NCBI GenBank assembly: GCA_022376925.1
Contig: JAIOJX010000004.1
Coordinates: 120,553,123-120,617,122 of the forward strand
DNA from: Tragulus kanchil
Taxonomy: Eukaryota; Chordata; Mammalia; Artiodactyla; Tragulidae
DNA: 64,000 nt
Direction of reading: 5' to 3'
The notes beneath the pieces were generated by a model that was given only the letters and a program-made list of their open reading frames with translations, was not told where the DNA came from and did not search any database. Position 1 is the first letter of the stretch, and every line of letters begins with the position of its first letter. The position numbers and the translations under genes were made by a program. Below, in pieces: positions 1 to 12,550 of the stretch.

Positions 1-1428
1 TATAATGTTTAGTTACTAATATTTCTGTCCACTCATGTCATAGTGCTTGTCTCTCTGAACCAAAGTGTTCTGATTCCATCCCTTGACTTTGTATCTTTCA
101 AAATATTTGTACTGTTTAAGTTCTTCTTTTAATATAGTAGTGTATATAAACCTACCAGAAATAAAGTACTTGCCTTGATAGTCGCCATGATAAATTTTTT
201 GCTATTAAATGCTATTTAATCATGTCTACCATTTTTCCAGCCTCAAGGAGAATGTCAGCTACATTATATAGCTAAAGTACATATTTCTGATTTTTATACC
301 CAAAATGCATTTGGCCAGATTACAGTTATCTGGCATTTTAAAATGTAGAGCTGCAGGTTCGAAAAACCCCAAGCAATCTCTGTTATGGTGATTATTCTTT
401 ATTAGTAAAAGGACTAAAACATCTTCCAATCTGTAGTTTTCAGTTAACTTCATTTCTAGTCCATTGTACATTTCTAAAAGCTGACACTGATTTTCTAGAA
501 GATATGAGGAATCTGTTGATCATTAAGTTATAATTTGATAAGTTCAATATTAATTTAATTAATATAAATATTCTCCCAGAAGACAAAGAAGGTGAAACAG
601 TAGCAGAGAAAAGTAATGAATGTCCTTTAAGATTTGTTTTGTTTTCCTTTGCTTCCTCATTTATTCTCTCCTTAAATCAGGCTAATGAAATATTTGATTC
701 AATAAAGAGAAGACAATTCCATTGGATCTTTTTGAAGGTTCTGTTCCACCTAGAAATACCAGATAATGTACAACAGGATGAAACTTTGCTAAATCATTGA
801 GTTGAGAAAGCTATTAGTCCCCATACATCTTCCTTTTCTGGTTCTTTGATTCAGTAGTGTCATGTATAAATGCATCAATGCACAATAAAGGATAAAAATT
901 AGGATAAACATTATGACATTTTACTTTGAAGTCATAATGTCTTTTTCTCTTTAATAAATTGGATAAAGAAATAGAGGTGTAGGAAATGGAAAAGATGAAA
1001 ATGTCCTTATTATAATTCTGGACCCTATTATATTCCTTTGGTTATTATCAAGGCACTAAAGTATTTGAAGTATTTATAATTAAACAAACCAGGCCATATC
1101 TTGGACCTAGTAAAATAAAACTCCATAAGGCAAATGTACTTTCTAATTCCAATTTCTAGTGTGTCATTCTAATTCATGCACTTAATTTCTAAAATATGCC
1201 TCTACCAACTCCTAAATTTCAGTATCTATCAAAAATGGCGTAATTAATTTTAGCGAGAAGTATGAGGTTCTGTTTCAAAGGAAAACAAATCTAGCTTGTT
1301 TGATTCAGTTTAGAATGTAAGGTTGTTTTGATTCCCTTGAAATACTCTTTCTTTTGAAAACAAAAATTGTGACATTTTCATTACTCTTTGGTATTCACAT
1401 TTTACTTGCATTATTGGTATTTACATTT
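1..1428. other. Intronic sequence, nothing recognised
   Basis: AT-rich, single-copy intron sequence. No coding potential, recognised repeat or RNA gene is seen; only short chance ORFs. Confidence 0.6.
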
Positions 1429-1666
1429 TGCTTATATTATTCAAATGCTACCTTCTGTAACAATAAGCTCTGTATATGCTATTAAGAGAATGTCTGGTAA
1501 TAAAGAACAGATGGAAAGGTTTTTTTCATTTTTTATGCATAGCTCAAGGGTAGAAAGAAGCAGGGCTTTCTATCAAACATAACTGGAGGAAAATGTTTTT
1601 TTAGCCAGAATATACATCACCAATAAAGATAGTCTAATAAAGAACCATCTCTTGGATTGATGTTTT

Positions 1667-2048
1667 TTAAATTTTTTTTAGAGAAGTATTTTTTTTAGTT
1701 GTTTAGTTATGTTATTTGTTTGCTTATTTTTTTGATGTTCTGAGTCTTCGTCGCTATGCAGGCTTTTCTCTAGTTGTGGTGAGCCTGACCTACTCTGTAC
1801 TTGCTGGGCATGGGCTTCTCATTGCAGTGGCTTCTCATGTTGTGAAGCAAGGACTCTAAGGCACACAGGCTTCAGTAGCTGCAGCAGGGGCTCAGTAGTT
1901 GTAGCCCCTGGGCTCCAGAGCACAGGGTTATTGGTTGTGGCACACGGGCTTAGTTGTCCCGCCACATGTGGAATCTTCCCGAATCAGGGACCTAAACCCA
2001 TGTCTCCTGCATTGGCAGGCAGTCGTTACACTGAGCACCAGCTGAGCC
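1667..2048 (-). mobile_element. CHR/SINE2-type tRNA-derived SINE
   Basis: Read on the minus strand, the element runs from a tRNA-like head (GCTCAGTGTAACGACTGCC) to a T-rich end on the plus strand. It is flanked by TTGATGTTTT at 1657-1666 and 2049-2058, a likely target-site duplication. Exact subfamily not assigned. Confidence 0.7.
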
Positions 2049-2735
2049 TTGATGTTTTCTTTAAGCGTTCTCTTTAAAGTAAATCTGCATTAGTGATTTG
2101 AGAGTGACCAGTGGGCCTCTTATTTGGAAGCATGACATTTCCTATTCGTGTTTATTTCCCAGGATTCTGGAGAGGAGGCTCTAGCCCTGTTCTCTTTGTG
2201 TTTTCATCCATTTGCAGCTATTCCTCTTTTAAGAAGGCTCATCTGAATTGTCTCCCTTGCCCCTTGTATAAAGAAGAATATCCATATTCTTTAACAAAAT
2301 TTCCATAACCCTGTAAAATCTGGCCCAATTTTTTCCCGTAATCTCAGTGCATATCTTTCCCTCTAGTTACCCTTAAATCAACCCTTTCAAGGCTGCTAGC
2401 TCTTATATTAGCAAAGCATAAAAGTTGCCTTTACAAAGATTTATCCCTTTAGTTTTTCTTTTTTAAATTTAACCCCTTTTATTGTTTTTATTGATTTAAT
2501 TGCTTATATTATTCAAATGCTACCTTCTGTAACAATAAGCTCTGTATATGCTATTAAGAGAATGTCTGGTAATAAAGAACAGATGGAAAGGTTTTTCATT
2601 TTTATGCATAGCTCAAGGGTAGAAAGAAGCAGGGCTTTCTATCAAACATAACTGGAGGAAAATGTTTTTTTAGCCAGAATATACATCACCAATAAAGATA
2701 GTCTAATAAAGAACCATCTCTTGGATTGATGTTTT

Positions 2736-3117
2736 TTAAATTTTTTTTAGAGAAGTATTTTTTTTAGTTGTTTAGTTATGTTATTTGTTTGCTTATTTTT
2801 TTGATGTTCTGAGTCTTCGTCGCTATGCAGGCTTTTCTCTAGTTGTGGTGAGCCTGACCTACTCTGTACTTGCTGGGCATGGGCTTCTCATTGCAGTGGC
2901 TTCTCATGTTGTGAAGCAAGGACTCTAAGGCACACAGGCTTCAGTAGCTGCAGCAGGGGCTCAGTAGTTGTAGCCCCTGGGCTCCAGAGCACAGGGTTAT
3001 TGGTTGTGGCACACGGGCTTAGTTGTCCCGCCACATGTGGAATCTTCCCGAATCAGGGACCTAAACCCATGTCTCCTGCATTGGCAGGCAGTCGTTACAC
3101 TGAGCACCAGCTGAGCC
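2736..3117 (-). mobile_element. CHR/SINE2-type SINE (D1 second copy)
   Basis: Copy of the element at 1667-2048, carried by duplication D1 (offset 1069). Confidence 0.7.
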
Positions 3118-3526
3118 CTGATGTTTTCTTTAAGCGTTCTCTTTAAAGTAAATCTGCATTAGTGATTTGAGAGTGACCAGTGGGCCTCTTATTTGGAAGC
3201 ATGACATTTCCTATTCGTGTTTATTTCCCAGGATTCTGGAGAGGAGGCTCTAGCCCTGTTCTCTTTGTGTTTTCATCCATTTGCAGCTATTCCTCTTTTA
3301 AGAAGGCTCATCTGAATTGTCTCCCTTGCCCCTTGTATAAAGAAGAATATCCATATTCTTTAACAAAATTTCCATAACCCTGTAAAATCTGGCCCAATTT
3401 TTTCCCGTAATCTCAGTGCATATCTTTCCCTCTAGTTACCCTTAAATCAACCCTTTCAAGGCTGCTAGCTCTTATATTAGCAAAGCATAAAAGTTGCCTT
3501 TACAAAGATTTATCCCTTTAGTTTTT

Positions 3527-3797
3527 CTTTTTTTTTTAAATTTAACCCCTTTTATTGTTTTTTATTGATTTATTTGCATCCATCTTTATTCTTTGGCTTG
3601 TATGGGCCTCCCATTGCAGTGATCTCTCTCGTTGCAGAGCACCAGCTCTGGGCGCATGCACTCCAGAGCGCGGGCTCATAATTGGACACACTGGTCCAGC
3701 CGCTCTGCAGCACATGGGATCTTTCTTGGCCAGGGATCCCACCAGTGCCCCTTGCGCTGCAAGGCAGACTCTTTACCCACTGGACCACCAGGGAAGT
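3527..3797 (-). mobile_element. CHR/SINE2-type tRNA-Glu SINE
   Basis: The minus strand starts CTTCCCTGGTGGTCCAGTGG and carries a GGGTAAAGAG...GTTCGATCC-type tRNA-like head. On the plus strand it reads as CCATCTTTATTCTTTGG at the far end. Flanked by CTTTAGTTTT at 3516 and 3798, a probable target-site duplication. Short ORFs on both strands here are SINE-derived. Confidence 0.85.
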
Positions 3798-4114
3798 CTT
3801 TAGTTTTAAGAAAAGCAAAATAAAACAGAACCACTCTTCACTCTTCAGGCTGACACTTTGCTTCTCGTATTAAGACACCACTAAAAAGTAACTTTTTTAG
3901 TCTCCCCCAGGCAATTTTTTTTTTTTTTTTTTGCTGCAGTACCAGTTAACCTTTTATTGAACTGTTTTTGTTATGATTTTATATGTCAGTCTTTATAATA
4001 GATTATGAAATTTCTGAGCTTTGACACAGTTCTTTTTCCAATTTAAATCTGCAACGCGAAAGAATAGTGCTTGAATTCTTACACAAACACAAGGAGAACT
4101 TGTACAGTGAGTCA

Positions 4115-4135
4115 ATGGATGAATGGATGGATGGA
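4115..4135. repeat. Short (ATGG)n tract
   Basis: A few units of GGATGAATGGATGGATGG; recurs at about 5177-5197 in D2. Confidence 0.7.
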
Positions 4136-4588
4136 TTTTCCCTTATTGCTACTTCTTATTCCATCTCTTCTGTTTTCTTTCTCTCCAGCTCTAAAATAAG
4201 AAAAGCAACCAAATATCCCATTGACCTTGGTACTATACTGTGCTAAACTCATGATTTTTATGTCAAGAGGGGAAACTTATACAAATAATAATGATAGACT
4301 GCACACTAAAGGAAATACAAGGCATTATGTATTTCTGAGAAATTCAGTATTAATTTTTAAATTGCCATCTATCTAATTTTAAATGAATCTCACTATATTA
4401 GGAATCGAATAATATAGTTCTTTAACAAAATTTCCATAACCCTGTAAAATCTGGCCCAATTTTTTCCCGTAATCTCAGTGCATATCTTTCCCTCTAGTTA
4501 CCCTTAAATCAACCCTTTCAAGGCTGCTAGCTCTTATATTAGCAAAGCATAAAAGTTGCCTTTACAAAGATTTATCCCTTTAGTTTTT

Positions 4589-4859
4589 CTTTTTTTTTTA
4601 AATTTAACCCCTTTTATTGTTTTTTATTGATTTATTTGCATCCATCTTTATTCTTTGGCTTGTATGGGCCTCCCATTGCAGTGATCTCTCTCGTTGCAGA
4701 GCACCAGCTCTGGGCGCATGCACTCCAGAGCGCGGGCTCATAATTGGACACACTGGTCCAGCCGCTCTGCAGCACATGGGATCTTTCTTGGCCAGGGATC
4801 CCACCAGTGCCCCTTGCGCTGCAAGGCAGACTCTTTACCCACTGGACCACCAGGGAAGT
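4589..4859 (-). mobile_element. CHR/SINE2-type SINE (D2 second copy)
   Basis: Identical to 3527-3797 at offset 1062 within D2. Confidence 0.85.
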
Positions 4860-5206
4860 CTTTAGTTTTAAGAAAAGCAAAATAAAACAGAACCACTCTT
4901 CACTCTTCAGGCTGACACTTTGCTTCTCGTATTAAGACACCACTAAAAAGTAACTTTTTTAGTCTCCCCCAGGCAATTTTTTTTTTTTTTTTTTGCTGCA
5001 GTACCAGTTAACCTTTTATTGAACTGTTTTTGTTATGATTTTATATGTCAGTCTTTATAATAGATTATGAAATTTCTGAGCTTTGACACAGTTCTTTTTC
5101 CAATTTAAATCTGCAACGCGAAAGAATAGTGCTTGAATTCTTACACAAACACAAGGAGAACTTGTACAGTGAGTCAATGGATGAATGGATGGATGGATTT
5201 TCCCTT

Positions 5207-7339
5207 ATTGCTACTTCTTATTCCATCTCTTCTGTTTTCTTTCTCTCCAGCTCTAAAATAAGAAAAGCAACCAAATATCCCATTGACCTTGGTACTATAC
5301 TGTGCTAAACTCATGATTTTTATGTCAAGAGGGGAAACTTATACAAATAATAATGATAGACTGCACACTAAAGGAAATACAAGGCATTATGTATTTCTGA
5401 GAAATTCAGTATTAATTTTTAAATTGCCATCTATCTAATTTTAAATGAATCTCACTATATTAGGAATCGAATAATATAGTTCTAGAATTTAAAACAAAGA
5501 GAATCTAGAGAAGTGCTATTCACTAGAACTTTCTGTGGTGATAGAAATATTATCTACTTTATACTGTTCAAACACTAGCCACAAGCCATATGTATCTATT
5601 GAGCATCTGATTCTAGTGTGACCAAGGAATTGAATGTTTAATATCATTCTAGTGCAGTTAATTTAGATTAAATATAAATAGCTACATATAGGATAAAACC
5701 TGTTCTAGATTGCTGTAAATATAGGGTAAAAGGACCTTGCCAAGCCCTCTGCTCCAATACCAGGACCCAGTCAAGCACGATGAGTCAAATGCCTCAGAGC
5801 CTGCAGGCACAGGAAAGCAGTGAAGTGAGCTTGGAAAGCAGTGAAGTGAGCATTGGAACACACATGGTGACAGATGGCAGCCAGTACTCTGTCTTGGAGT
5901 CAAGGAGACACAAGGATTGACTCTCACAAACCCAGACGAGAGAAATGGTGGCCACCCATGTCTTCCCCATGACCCTCACTCATTAAAGAGACCCTGTGTT
6001 TCCAGGATTCTCATCAACTGAGAAAACCAGATCAAGATCTTTATGTGAAGACTCCCAATTTTAAGTGTCAGTTATCTCAGTTGTTAGAAACACTGTGCAT
6101 ACATGTGGAAGATTAAGAAAATGATACAAAATAACTTATTTACGAAACAGAAATAGACCCTCAGACATAGAAAAGAAACTGAAAGTTACCAGCAGGGAAC
6201 TATATTCAATACAGTAACCCCCTACATATGAACAAGTTCTGTTCTGAGAGCACGTAAATATTCAATACAGGTTTAAAACCCTAATACGTTCCATTGCTAC
6301 TTCTTATTCCATCTCTTCTGTTTTCTTTCTCTCCAGCTCTAAAATAAGAAAAGCAACCAAATATCCCATTGACCTTGGTACTATACTGTGCTAAACTCAT
6401 GATTTTTATGTCAAGAGGAAACTTATACAAATAATAATGATAGACTGCACACTAAAGGAAATACAAGGCATTATGTATTTCTGAGAAATTCAGTATTAAT
6501 TTTTAAATTGCCATCTATCTAATTTTAAATGAATCTCACTATATTAGGAATCGAATAATATAGTTCTAGAATTTAAAACAAAGAGAATCTAGAGAAGTGC
6601 TATTCACTAGAACTTTCTGTGGTGATAGAAATATTATCTACTTTATACTGTTCAAACACTAGCCACAAGCCATATGTATCTATTGAGCATCTGATTCTAG
6701 TGTGACCAAGGAATTGAATGTTTAATATCATTCTAGTGCAGTTAATTTAGATTAAATATAAATAGCTACATATAGGATAAAACCTGTTCTAGATTGCTGT
6801 AAATATAGGGTAAAAGGACCTTGCCAAGCCCTCTGCTCCAATACCAGGACCCAGTCAAGCACGATGAGTCAAATGCCTCAGAGCCTGCAGGCACAGGAAA
6901 GCAGTGAAGTGAGCTTGGAAAGCAGTGAAGTGAGCATTGGAACACACATGGTGACAGATGGCAGCCAGTACTCTGTCTTGGAGTCAAGGAGACACAAGGA
7001 TTGACTCTCACAAACCCAGACGAGAGAAATGGTGGCCACCCATGTCTTCCCCATGACCCTCACTCATTAAAGAGACCCTGTGTTTCCAGGATTCTCATCA
7101 ACTGAGAAAACCAGATCAAGATCTTTATGTGAAGACTCCCAATTTTAAGTGTCAGTTATCTCAGTTGTTAGAAACACTGTGCATACATGTGGAAGATTAA
7201 GAAAATGATACAAAATAACTTATTTACGAAACAGAAATAGACCCTCAGACATAGAAAAGAAACTGAAAGTTACCAGCAGGGAACTATATTCAATACAGTA
7301 ACCCCCTACATATGAACAAGTTCTGTTCTGAGAGCACGT
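5207..7339 (+). repeat. Tandem duplication D3 (junction 6293)
   Basis: Positions 5207-6255 recur at 6293-7339, offset 1086 falling to 1084 (AGAGGGGAAAC versus AGAGGAAAC). Between the copies, 6256-6292 is unmatched filler. Confidence 0.97.
5484..6292. other. Intronic sequence, nothing recognised
   Basis: Single-copy-type intron apart from duplication D3. A 24-base internal repeat (GCAGTGAAGTGAGC twice) lies at 5818-5851. No gene seen. Confidence 0.5.
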
Positions 7340-7485
7340 TTTTAAGTCCAACAAAGTTACCCTAGGTACCCAACTAACATGATGGGCTATATAGTACTGA
7401 ACTATCATAGGCTTATAATATTTTTCACACAAGCAATACATAAAAACAAAGAAAAAACATTTTTAATCCCACAGTACAGTACCTT

Positions 7486-7615
7486 TCCCTGGAGTAGGAC
7501 ATGGTAACCCACTCTAGTAGTCTTGCCTTGAAAATCCTATGGTCAGAGAAGCCCAGTGGGCTGCAGTGCATGGGGTCGCAGAGTCAGACAGAACTGAGTG
7601 ACTTAGTGTACACAC
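7486..7615 (+). mobile_element. Bov-tA/BOV-A2-type SINE, 5' truncated
   Basis: Matches the 3' half of the Bov-tA family (CCCTGGAGTAGGACATGG, then GGGGTCGCAGAGTCAGACAG). Flanked by perfect ACAGTACCTT at 7476-7485 and 7616-7625, a target-site duplication. Confidence 0.85.
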
Positions 7616-7908
7616 ACAGTACCTTGAAAAGTAGTAGGATAGTACAGCAGCTGGCATGCAGGGGCTGGCATTGAGTATACAGGAGAGAAGAGTTACTGAC
7701 TGCAGGAGGGTCCAGGTGGAATATAGTAGAGCTGAAGGATTGTCAGCAAAAGGAAATAAAGGGCAAAGTGCAACTTCACTCTTGCCTTATGTGATTGGAC
7801 ATGCAAATGCACATTCATATATTTGAAAGTTCGCAACTTGAAGGTTCATATGTAGGGGACTTACTGTACCTTGTAATAAACTATAATAGAAAAAAACTGG
7901 AAAAGAAT

Positions 7909-7929
7909 ATATATGTGTGTGTGTGTGTG

Positions 7930-7978
<49 letters not shown>
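7909..7978. repeat. (TG)n(TA)n microsatellite
   Basis: A TG run followed by about 20 TA units. Likely polymorphic, yet the second copy has the same length. Confidence 0.95.
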
Positions 7979-7980
<2 letters not shown>

Positions 7981-8198
7981 CCGAATCACCTTGCTATACA
8001 TCTAAAACTATTAATCAATTATAACGAAAAACAAAAACACTGTTTAGATAAAAGACAATGAGTGAAAGGGCTTTATAAGGCAATTATATCTAGAATAGTA
8101 TAGAGGAGAGTTATCTCTCCTCTATTACTCTCTTCTTAGTTTTCCAGTCCATCACTATTTCATGTTAATTTATCTCATAAATGGAGCAAGTGATATTC

Positions 8199-8243
8199 CT
8201 TTCCTTCCTTCCTTCTTTCCTTCCTTTCTTCCTTTCTTTTTTT
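8199..8243. repeat. (TTCC)n pyrimidine-rich tract
   Basis: Imperfect TTCC/TTTCC units; recurs at 9295-9339 in D4. Confidence 0.85.
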
Positions 8244-8581
8244 CCACATCCAGATATTGAAAATCTTCAATGTTCCAGAGTTCTAAGTATTTGTCATAGA
8301 GTATCAAAGAAGATAAAACCCTAGAATTCGTAAATACCACACTCTTAATACTCTTTTTACTTTCATATATTATTTATACTCATTTCCTTATTTTGTAACC
8401 CCTACATATGAACAAGTTCTGTTCTGAGAGCACGTTTTTAAGTCCAACAAAGTTACCCTAGGTACCCAACTAACATGATGGGCTATATAGTACTGAACTA
8501 TCATAGGCTTATAATATTTTTCACACAAGCAATACATAAAAACAAAGAAAAAACATTTTTAATCCCACAGTACAGTACCTT

Positions 8582-8711
8582 TCCCTGGAGTAGGACATGG
8601 TAACCCACTCTAGTAGTCTTGCCTTGAAAATCCTATGGTCAGAGAAGCCCAGTGGGCTGCAGTGCATGGGGTCGCAGAGTCAGACAGAACTGAGTGACTT
8701 AGTGTACACAC
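8582..8711 (+). mobile_element. Bov-tA/BOV-A2-type SINE (D4 second copy)
   Basis: Same as 7486-7615, offset 1096. Confidence 0.85.
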
Positions 8712-9004
8712 ACAGTACCTTGAAAAGTAGTAGGATAGTACAGCAGCTGGCATGCAGGGGCTGGCATTGAGTATACAGGAGAGAAGAGTTACTGACTGCA
8801 GGAGGGTCCAGGTGGAATATAGTAGAGCTGAAGGATTGTCAGCAAAAGGAAATAAAGGGCAAAGTGCAACTTCACTCTTGCCTTATGTGATTGGACATGC
8901 AAATGCACATTCATATATTTGAAAGTTCGCAACTTGAAGGTTCATATGTAGGGGACTTACTGTACCTTGTAATAAACTATAATAGAAAAAAACTGGAAAA
9001 GAAT

Positions 9005-9025
9005 ATATATGTGTGTGTGTGTGTG

Positions 9026-9074
<49 letters not shown>
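9005..9074. repeat. (TG)n(TA)n microsatellite (D4 second copy)
   Basis: Same array at offset 1096, with identical length to the first copy. Confidence 0.95.
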
Positions 9075-9076
<2 letters not shown>

Positions 9077-9588
9077 CCGAATCACCTTGCTATACATCTA
9101 AAACTATTAATCAATTATAACGAAAAACAAAAACACTGTTTAGATAAAAGACAATGAGTGAAAGGGCTTTATAAGGCAATTATATCTAGAATAGTATAGA
9201 GGAGAGTTATCTCTCCTCTATTACTCTCTTCTTAGTTTTCCAGTCCATCACTATTTCATGTTAATTTATCTCATAAATGGAGCAAGTGATATTCCTTTCC
9301 TTCCTTCCTTCTTTCCTTCCTTTCTTCCTTTCTTTTTTTCCACATCCAGATATTGAAAATCTTCAATGTTCCAGAGTTCTAAGTATTTGTCATAGAGTAT
9401 CAAAGAAGATAAAACCCTAGAATTCGTAAATACCACACTCTTAATACTCTTTTTACTTTCATATATTATTTATACTCATTTCCTTATTTTCTGTTTATCT
9501 GTAGTTTTTGTCTGTGATTGACTTGCAACATTTATGTAAATGATCACTGAAACTATGGGACTTAAAGATTCCTATTATGCTGATTATT

Positions 9589-9904
9589 GTTACTATTTTT
9601 TTTATTTTGGGTGGGGGTTGGGTTGGGGAGGGAAGGGAGCAGGTGGGCCACTTCTATTGGTCTTTCATTTCTCTATTTTCATCCGTCTTTGTTCTTTGGC
9701 TCCTGTGGGCCTCCCATCACGGTGGTGTCTGTCGTCGCAGAGCGCCAGCTCTGGGCGCATGCGCCCCAGAGCTCTGGCTCGTTGATTGGACACATCAGTC
9801 CAGCCGCTCCGTGCCACGTGGGATCTTCCCAGGCCAGGGATCGAACCGGCGCTCCTTGCACTGCAAGGAGGTGTCCTTACCCACTGGACCACCAGGGGAA
9901 GCCC
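9589..9904 (-). mobile_element. CHR/SINE2-type tRNA-Glu SINE
   Basis: Full-length minus-strand copy with GCTTCCCCTGGTGGTCCAGT at its 5' end. It is bounded by a perfect 13-base target-site duplication TATGCTGATTATT (9576-9588 and 9905-9917). It is not in a duplicated block, which makes it a good reference for the other copies. The ORFs of up to 136 codons here are SINE sequence, not genes. Confidence 0.92.
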
Positions 9905-9917
9905 TATGCTGATTATT

Positions 9918-11392
9918 TTATGTTTTTATTTGTGTTTTCATCTTTAGCACATTCCCAGATATTCTTTTTTTTACTGAATAAATATTTGTGGCATTGAATC
10001 TAATTTTGAATTCATTTTAATTGAATAATATTTTATATCATGAAGTCAGTGATCAAGCTTTTAATAAATTATCTTTTTATATTTCCTTTCAATTTCTCAA
10101 ACATAAAATTATGATGAATGCTCTTCTTTGTTTCTTCTGTAAGTTTTTAACAATTATAAACATGAACCGCATCTTTAGACTTAGCACTTTGACAATACCT
10201 TACTCTGTGCTGAAAAGATAAGTGAGGTTTCTTCTTTGTTACTTCTTTGAATGCTCTTGGTTTTTGTTCTTTTATTTTGCTCTCCAGCCTCACCTTTAGC
10301 TTTCTGAGCCTCAGTACAACATCGCTGACTAAGATCTTCTTGTCCTACTTCAGTAGATCTACTCATACCCTGTCACAGGCAGGTGTGATGAATGAGCTAA
10401 GATTAGTATAGTACTTTGAGTTCTTTGGATTAAAATTGTACAAACTATTATTCTCTTGTGACACTTTCTTTAAGGAACATGATCATACTTAATTGTATTT
10501 GTGGAATCTAAGAGCAAAAAGGAGGAAGTGTGTCTTTGAGTAAGCACAAATAAAGCTTAAAAGTACAGCAAATTCATGGGAAGTGCAGACGTTCAAATTT
10601 TTATTTTTAATATTAGGCTGTTTTCCTCTCACCTTTACTATTCTGTACTATTGGCCTGCAGCAGGGTACAGTAAAGTAAGACCATCTTTCTGTGGAAGTA
10701 ATGTGTAATCTTTTGAGACACTGGCTATACATTTAGAAGCAGTTAAAACTTTTATGATGTTATCAAGGTTATGTTTTTATCCTATAAAAGAGTTCACAGG
10801 TATGCCTAGGAAACAAGCCATGCTCTTTAGCATAATATAGTATTTGAGTATAAAACAAATAAGGTCTTATTTGATAAATGCCCCCAACACCTAATGTTTA
10901 TGGTCTTAAAAAATTCATTCTTTGAACAGGTTCATTTGGAGTGATATCCTGTGGTGCATTTATGCCCATAATTGCTGGTGGACAGATGGATAAGTTCTCA
11001 CTGTGTCCTCATTTCAACTCTGTCTCTAGCATGCTCCTTGTCCATGTGGCTGTCCACTTAGGCTGAAAACAAAGGCTTTTTATTATGTGCCTAGGTTTTA
11101 CCTACTCCTAAGTTAGATCCTGTCTTCAAATCTAAAGATCCACATCACTGGAACTAGACAATTACACAGTGGCATGCCTTATTGAACCTTGAACCATGTG
11201 CTGTTTAAAATGTTATGTCTGAATAGCTTAAGCATATTTCATTGCATGGTTGTTCCACTCGTAATAATTCAAATTAAATGAACAAATTCTTCATTTAAGA
11301 ACAAAGCTATAAGAGAATTAGGAAACAACAAATTTAAGTACTCTGCATTCGCAGAGTCAGGTACTAACATGGCTCAGCCAACCCAGCCCCTG
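9918..11392. other. Intronic sequence, nothing recognised
   Basis: AT-rich intron with no recognised element; the part from 10244 is repeated in D5. Confidence 0.5.
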
Positions 11393-12550
11393 TCTTTGAA
11401 TGCTCTTGGTTTTTGTTCTTTTATTTTGCTCTCCAGCCTCACCTTTAGCTTTCTGAGCCTCAGTACAACATCGCTGACTAAGATCTTCTTGTCCTACTTC
11501 AGTAGATCTACTCATACCCTGTCACAGGCAGGTGTGATGAATGAGCTAAGATTAGTATAGTACTTTGAGTTCTTTGGATTAAAATTGTACAAACTATTAT
11601 TCTCTTGTGACACTTTCTTTAAGGAACATGATCATACTTAATTGTATTTGTGGAATCTAAGAGCAAAAGGAGGAAGTGTGTCTTTGAGTAAGCACAAATA
11701 AAGCTTAAAAGTACAGCAAATTCATGGGAAGTGCAGACGTTCAAATTTTTATTTTTAATATTAGGCTGTTTTCCTCTCACCTTTACTATTCTGTACTATT
11801 GGCCTGCAGCAGGGTACAGTAAAGTAAGACCATCTTTCTGTGGAAGTAATGTGTAATCTTTTGAGACACTGGCTATACATTTAGAAGCAGTTAAAACTTT
11901 TATGATGTTATCAAGGTTATGTTTTTATCCTATAAAAGAGTTCACAGGTATGCCTAGGAAACAAGCCATGCTCTTTAGCATAATATAGTATTTGAGTATA
12001 AAACAAATAAGGTCTTATTTGATAAATGCCCCCAACACCTAATGTTTATGGTCTTAAAAAATTCATTCTTTGAACAGGTTCATTTGGAGTGATATCCTGT
12101 GGTGCATTTATGCCCATAATTGCTGGTGGACAGATGGATAAGTTCTCACTGTGTCCTCATTTCAACTCTGTCTCTAGCATGCTCCTTGTCCATGTGGCTG
12201 TCCACTTAGGCTGAAAACAAAGGCTTTTTATTATGTGCCTAGGTTTTACCTACTCCTAAGTTAGATCCTGTCTTCAAATCTAAAGATCCACATCACTGGA
12301 ACTAGACAATTACACAGTGGCATGCCTTATTGAACCTTGAACCATGTGCTGTTTAAAATGTTATGTCTGAATAGCTTAAGCATATTTCATTGCATGGTTG
12401 TTCCACTCTCGTAATAATTCAAATTAAATGAACAAATTCTTCATTTAAGAACAAAGCTATAAGAGAATTAGGAAACAACATGATATGGTCAAGTACTCTG
12501 CATTCGCAGAGTCAGGTACTAATCTCATGTACCTGACTCCAGCCAACCCA
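10244..12550 (+). repeat. Tandem duplication D5 (junction 11393)
   Basis: Positions 10244-11392 recur from 11393 (offset 1149, changing slightly with small indels). The last 70 bases of copy 1 (about 11327-11392) are a degraded version of 12478-12550, with several indels in a short span. Confidence 0.96.

Larger units (their letters stand above)
1429..3572 (+). repeat. Tandem duplication D1 (junction 2501)
   Basis: Positions 1429-2500 recur at 2501-3572, offset 1072 falling to 1069 through shorter T-runs in copy 2. The junction is TTGATTTAAT|TGCTTATATT. One base differs at 2049 (T) versus 3118 (C). The unit contains a CHR/SINE2-type SINE, but its ends lie outside the SINE. Confidence 0.97.
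3356..5483 (+). repeat. Tandem duplication D2 (junction 4418)
   Basis: Positions 3356-4417 recur at 4418-5483 with offset 1062 and no indels that I noticed. The start of the unit was already present in D1, so about 200 bases (from about 2290, 3356 and 4418) occur three times. Confidence 0.97.
7298..9490 (+). repeat. Tandem duplication D4 (junction 8395)
   Basis: Positions 7298-8394 recur at 8395-9490 (offset 1097 then 1096, one C fewer). It includes a TG/TA microsatellite and a TTCC-rich tract that have the same length in both copies. Confidence 0.97.

Noticed and set aside
7909..7978. ORF ending in a long Val/Tyr/Ile run
   Set aside because: It is a translated TG/TA microsatellite.
9587..9997. 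136-codon ORF on the plus strand
   Set aside because: It lies across a full-length SINE with clear target-site duplication; similar peptides recur at every copy of this SINE.
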